A DNA stretch of 7,954 nt from Lactobacillus sp. UBA5815. Its GTDB lineage: Bacteria; Bacillota; Bacilli; Lactobacillales; Lactobacillaceae. A program made the translations under genes and the position numbers. The notes under the pieces are model-generated. The model had not been told where the DNA came from. It ran no database searches and saw nothing but the letters and a program-made list of their open reading frames with translations. Location: NCBI GenBank assembly GCA_002417825.1, contig DICX01000028.1, forward strand, positions 1-7,954, written 5' to 3'. How positions within the stretch are numbered: the stretch's first letter is position 1; the number at the start of each line of letters is the position of its first letter. Of this stretch, positions 5,225 through 7,954 are shown one piece after another.

Positions 5225-6601
5225 ATGGCAAATTATCAATCTATCAATCCATACACCAACGAAACTTTTGCGACTTATGACCATCCGACAGCCACTCAAA
5301 TCGAAGAAGCACTTACGCTGACTCACGCTTTATATAAGAAATGGCGTCATGAAGCGGTCTCCGAGCGTGCGCAGCAATTACATCAAATTGCTGATAAATT
5401 ACGTTCTGAAAAGGCCGAAATGGCTAAAATCATGACTTTAGAGATGGGCAAGTTACTCAAAGAATCTGAAGAAGAAGTTTTACTATGCGCAAATATCTGT
5501 GATTGGTATGCAGACCACGGCGAGGCGCTTTTGGCACCGACGCCATTGCCTAGCTCACTAGGAAATGCCTATTACCTTAAACAAGCAACGGGTGTCGTTC
5601 TAGCTTGTGAGCCGTGGAATTTCCCACTTTATCAAGTTATCCGTGTGTTCGCACCAAACTTTATCGTGGGAAACCCAATCATCTTGAAGCATGCCCACAA
5701 CGTTCCTGGCTCTGCTAAGTTAACGGCCCAATTGATCCATCGTGCTGGCGCACCAGAAGGCAGTTTGATCAATCTGTTCTTAGATTATGACCAAATCGCT
5801 CAAGTGATTGCTGATCCTCGTATTCAAGGCGTTGCTCTGACAGGATCTGAACGTGGTGGTGCTTCTGTTGCTGAAAGTGCAGGCAAAGAGCTGAAGAAAT
5901 CAACGATGGAACTTGGTGGGAACGATCCATTCCTTGTTTTAGCAGATGCCGACCATGATCAACTGGTTAAAGTTTTAGCAGATGCACGGACTTATAACAT
6001 GGGACAAGTCTGCACTTCTTCGAAGCGAATCATCGTCGTTAAAGAAAAGTACGATGAAGTTCTGTCGATCTTAAAATCGGTCTTTTCATCATTAAAGCCT
6101 GGAGATCCATTGAAAGCGACAACGACTTTAGCTCCAATGAATTCACAAGGTGCCAAAGACAAGCTCCAAAGGCAAGTCGATCTTGGCGTTGCTAATGGCG
6201 CCAAAATATTCTACCAGTATCCTAAAATCGATGAAAAAGGTGCTTTCTTCTCTCCTGCTATCTTGACAGATATTGCACCAGATAATCCAATCTTCGATGA
6301 TGAGCTTTTTGGACCAGTTGCAGAAGTTTACAAGGTCGAAGATGATCAAGCCGCAATCGAACTTGCTAACAATTCAAGTTACGGTTTGGGTTCATCTGTA
6401 ATCTCAAGCAATCATGACCACGCTGCAAAAGTTAGTGCTCAAATTGAAACAGGTATGACGGTCATCAACGGCCGCTGGATCACTGCTCCCGAATTACCAT
6501 TTGGCGGTGTTAAGAAATCTGGTTACGGCCGTGAACTGAGTCAATTAGGACTTTACGCTTTCGTTAACGAGCATTTAGTCATTGACGTGACACAAAAATA
6601 A
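5225..6601 (+). CDS. NAD(P)-dependent succinate-semialdehyde dehydrogenase (Sad/GabD1-type aldehyde dehydrogenase)
   Basis: A cytosolic aldehyde dehydrogenase of 458 residues that oxidises an aldehyde to its acid through a thiohemiacetal on cysteine. Seen in order: EPWNFP (129-134, oxyanion Asn132), LKHAHNVPGSA (154-164, Lys155 for the cofactor ribose), TGSERGG (206-212), MELGG (228-232, general base Glu229), GQVCTSSKR (260-268, catalytic Cys263), ELFGPV (360-365, cofactor Glu360), and a C-terminal GGVKKSGYGRE. These blocks and the length resemble E. coli Sad/YneI more than the longer GabD, so succinate semialdehyde is the best substrate guess but not proven. All catalytic residues are intact. 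It is single-gene, probably glucose-repressed through the cre box at its start, and divergent from the MDR oxidoreductase, which suggests a shared role in carbonyl metabolism (inference). Confidence 0.92.
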   Translation: MANYQSINPYTNETFATYDHPTATQIEEALTLTHALYKKWRHEAVSERAQQLHQIADKLRSEKAEMAKIMTLEMGKLLKESEEEVLLCANICDWYADHGEALLAPTPLPSSLGNAYYLKQATGVVLACEPWNFPLYQVIRVFAPNFIVGNPIILKHAHNVPGSAKLTAQLIHRAGAPEGSLINLFLDYDQIAQVIADPRIQGVALTGSERGGASVAESAGKELKKSTMELGGNDPFLVLADADHDQLVKVLADARTYNMGQVCTSSKRIIVVKEKYDEVLSILKSVFSSLKPGDPLKATTTLAPMNSQGAKDKLQRQVDLGVANGAKIFYQYPKIDEKGAFFSPAILTDIAPDNPIFDDELFGPVAEVYKVEDDQAAIELANNSSYGLGSSVISSNHDHAAKVSAQIETGMTVINGRWITAPELPFGGVKKSGYGRELSQLGLYAFVNEHLVIDVTQK

Positions 6602-6625
6602 AAAGATTAAGATTCAAATACGTCT

Positions 6626-6661
6626 AAAAAAGGCATGATGCAATAAGCATCATGCCTTTTT
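6626..6661. terminator. Bidirectional terminator between convergent genes
   Basis: A perfect 11-bp stem, AGGCATGATGC (6631-6641) with GCATCATGCCT (6647-6657) and loop AATAA, is flanked by an A-run on the left and a T-run on the right. It should end both the dehydrogenase transcript (plus) and the zinc-ribbon gene transcript (minus, 12 nt after its stop). Confidence 0.9.
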
Positions 6662-6673
6662 CGTTGATCATCA

Positions 6674-7693
6674 TCATTTCTTTTTAGACTGTGCAAACCA
6701 GTTCTTCCAAGCTAAAACCGTCGTGATCGTACTTGAAATCAACAGCATATAACTGGAAACACCAAAAGCGACTAAATTATCAAAAGTCTGTGCCATTCGT
6801 GTTTTCATATCATGACTCATCATTTGCTCACTGGACCCGATTCCAACACTTGCTCCGGCATTCATGAAGATGAGGCGAACGGATAAATAAATCAAGACGA
6901 TCGTTTCTAATAAAGAAAGTACGAAAATCCAAATCTCGCTTTTATTCCGGTTACGTATCAGCAAAATCAAAATCAGGATTGGGACAAAAACGAACAAGGC
7001 CCATAAACCATAACTGATCAGCGCATATTTTCCACCTAAACGACCCGCTGAAATCAACGTATGTGCAATCGAAATACCCGTATATCCCATCATAGAATAA
7101 GAAGCAAATGGTCCAAAAAAGATGACGAGCAGGCTGACGAGTGCCATCATTGCCAAATAAATTTGAAGTGCCGTATGACGTTTCCTGATTGGCACATCAT
7201 GCGGCTTCGTGCCCACTTTAGTTTGGCGACGTGTTCTAACTTTAACTTCTTGCGTTTCGACTGAATTGAATAGATTAGACCCTACTTGATTGACTTTATC
7301 TGTCAAACGCTTGTCTACCGTATATTGTTCGATCGGTGCGTCCTTATCACAAACCACGAAAAGCCAAACCATCAAAGCAGCAAAGCTGAACCATCCTAAA
7401 GCACGTGAAAAACTCATCAAAATCAGCAAAATTACACCAAGTAAAAAAACGATCGTCGCATTGGTCCTCACCCAAGCAATCATAGCAGCGACTGTCGTAT
7501 TTTGTTTTTTAGGCTTGAATTCTTGTTGATATAGCGAACGGTGGAGCATCTTTTGATCTAGGTCCTGGTCGGTTGGCCGCTTGTTCCGATCAGAAAAATA
7601 TTCTTGTCGAAATTTTTCTAGATCAAACCCACAAAAACTACAGCGCGTTGTCTCGTCATCGACTTCATGACCACAATTTGGGCATTTTATCAT
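6674..7693 (-). CDS. Zinc-ribbon polytopic membrane protein, function unknown
   Basis: A protein of 339 residues that I cannot assign to a characterised family. The N-terminus MIKCPNCGHEV through CSFCG is a four-cysteine zinc ribbon (Cys4, Cys7, Cys18, Cys21). A charged cytoplasmic linker (about 25-68) and then about six hydrophobic helices follow (roughly 77-94, 99-115, 174-195, 223-245, 253-275, 303-328). A basic, Thr/Arg-rich loop (about 125-172) lies between helices 2 and 3, and the C-terminus is KKK. Small zinc-ribbon membrane proteins are common and mostly uncharacterised in lactobacilli. The ATG at 7693 is chosen: GAGG (7703-7706) lies 9 nt upstream, while the alternative ATG at 7726 abuts the -10 box. 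It is a single-gene unit with its own promoter and terminator. Confidence 0.85.
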   Translation of the reverse strand: MIKCPNCGHEVDDETTRCSFCGFDLEKFRQEYFSDRNKRPTDQDLDQKMLHRSLYQQEFKPKKQNTTVAAMIAWVRTNATIVFLLGVILLILMSFSRALGWFSFAALMVWLFVVCDKDAPIEQYTVDKRLTDKVNQVGSNLFNSVETQEVKVRTRRQTKVGTKPHDVPIRKRHTALQIYLAMMALVSLLVIFFGPFASYSMMGYTGISIAHTLISAGRLGGKYALISYGLWALFVFVPILILILLIRNRNKSEIWIFVLSLLETIVLIYLSVRLIFMNAGASVGIGSSEQMMSHDMKTRMAQTFDNLVAFGVSSYMLLISSTITTVLAWKNWFAQSKKK

Positions 7694-7702
7694 TTTGCAA
7701 AA

Positions 7703-7706
7703 CCTC
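7703..7706 (-). promoter_or_regulatory. Ribosome binding site of the zinc-ribbon protein gene
   Basis: GAGG, within GTGAGGTT, lies 9 nt upstream of the ATG at 7693. It is downstream of the rival ATG at 7726 and supports the shorter product. Confidence 0.6.
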
Positions 7707-7727
7707 ACGTTTTCATTGGATACCATT

Positions 7728-7737
7728 ATTATAACAT
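7728..7737 (-). promoter_or_regulatory. Extended -10 promoter of the zinc-ribbon gene
   Basis: A perfect TATAAT (7728-7733) is preceded on the minus strand by TG one base away, forming an extended -10 TGTTATAAT. The -35 region is poor (AACGTT at 17 bp), as is often tolerated with an extended -10. The start is predicted near 7721, about 28 nt before the ATG at 7693. Confidence 0.7.
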
Positions 7738-7764
7738 GCTTTGTTTATTCAACGTTTGGCAAAC

Positions 7765-7794
7765 AAAAAAGCAAAGCCATCAGGCTTTGCTTTT
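7765..7794 (-). terminator. Terminator of the right-edge gene
   Basis: A perfect 8-bp stem GCAAAGCC (7771-7778) with GGCTTTGC (7783-7790) and loop ATCA, extended by A/T pairs, is followed on the minus strand by six U. It lies 22 nt after the stop codon of the right-edge gene and separates it from the zinc-ribbon gene. Confidence 0.88.
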
Positions 7795-7815
7795 CCAAAC
7801 AAATCATTCATTATT

Positions 7816-7954
7816 TTATTTTTCTTTTTGTGTTTTTGGCTTAGATAATCCTTCATAGGCAATCTTGATGGCAGCTGATAAATTGACTGGCATCAAGAAG
7901 ACTAAGATCAGCAATCCAACGATGACAGTCAATGCGACTTCAATCAAAGTTGGA
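7816..7954 (-). CDS. C-terminal end of a membrane protein, cut by the window edge
   Basis: Read on the minus strand from the right edge there is an open frame of 45 codons ending in TAA (7816-7818). The visible part is a single strongly hydrophobic helix (TLIEVALTVIVGLLILVFLM) followed by an amphipathic stretch, NLSAAIKIAYEG, and a short lysine-rich cytoplasmic tail ending KPKTQKEK. This is a typical C-terminus of an integral membrane protein with the tail inside. The frame is open to the edge and is followed by a good terminator, so I regard it as a real gene, but no family can be recognised from so short a piece. Confidence 0.7.
   Translation of the reverse strand, partial: PTLIEVALTVIVGLLILVFLMPVNLSAAIKIAYEGLSKPKTQKEK

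Noticed and set aside
5992..6349. Two antisense frames within the aldehyde dehydrogenase gene
   Set aside because: They are shadows of a strongly conserved coding sequence and have no binding sites or recognisable motifs.
7061..7858. Plus-strand frames opposite the zinc-ribbon gene and across its promoter and the neighbouring terminator
   Set aside because: They are antisense to better supported genes; the last one reads through a perfect terminator hairpin and has no ribosome binding site.
1..7954. A novel multi-gene defence or mobile system
   Set aside because: Genes are unlinked housekeeping or metabolic single units with their own promoters and terminators; no nuclease, integrase, toxin-antitoxin pair, transposase or att repeats were seen.

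Overview
The window looks like an ordinary chromosomal segment of a low-to-mid GC Firmicute, most likely a member of Lactobacillaceae. The grounds are a T-box-controlled serS, strong AAGGAGG-type ribosome binding sites, A/T-rich TATAAT-type promoters, a CcpA cre-like box, and the protein types present (VTT-domain membrane protein, RimJ/RimL-type acetyltransferase, HSL-type esterase, MDR oxidoreductase, Sad-type aldehyde dehydrogenase). Genus cannot be fixed from sequence reading alone. I see no transposase, phage gene, CRISPR array, tRNA or rRNA.

Layout. At the left edge (about 1-62, minus strand) a good sigma-A promoter fires out of the window. The first transcribed bases resemble the 5' end of a lysine riboswitch, but only about 27 nt are visible. 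Then come a hairpin terminator and serS (183-1490, minus), which has its own promoter and a full T-box leader (about 1506-1705) with a readable UCC serine specifier. Upstream lies a two-gene unit on the minus strand: a VTT/TVP38-family membrane protein (2271-2876) followed 5 nt later by a GNAT acetyltransferase (1726-2265). The serS promoter is embedded in the 3' end of the acetyltransferase gene.

A roughly 380-bp AT-rich divergent spacer (2877-3254) separates this from a plus-strand alpha/beta hydrolase (3255-4052). That gene converges, with only 21 bp and no visible terminator, on a minus-strand zinc-free MDR oxidoreductase (4074-5090). The oxidoreductase is divergent from a Sad/GabD1-type succinate-semialdehyde dehydrogenase (5225-6601). 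Their 134-bp shared control region carries a 15-bp palindrome over the two -35 regions and a 15/16 match to a cre site at the dehydrogenase transcription start. A bidirectional terminator separates the dehydrogenase from a convergent zinc-ribbon polytopic membrane protein (6674-7693). A last minus-strand membrane protein enters from the right edge (C-terminal 45 residues only) and ends in its own terminator.

Function as a whole. serS is housekeeping and regulated by uncharged tRNA-Ser. The divergent oxidoreductase/aldehyde dehydrogenase pair plausibly handles reactive carbonyls or aldehydes under carbon-catabolite control (inference). The other genes are single-gene units of uncertain physiological role. 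Three N-termini (VTT protein, MDR oxidoreductase, zinc-ribbon protein) should begin at an internal ATG rather than at the longest-ORF start, judged by ribosome binding site and promoter placement. I found no convincing undescribed multi-gene system. The points most worth checking are the edge riboswitch candidate, the shared palindrome/cre region, and the uncharacterised zinc-ribbon membrane protein.
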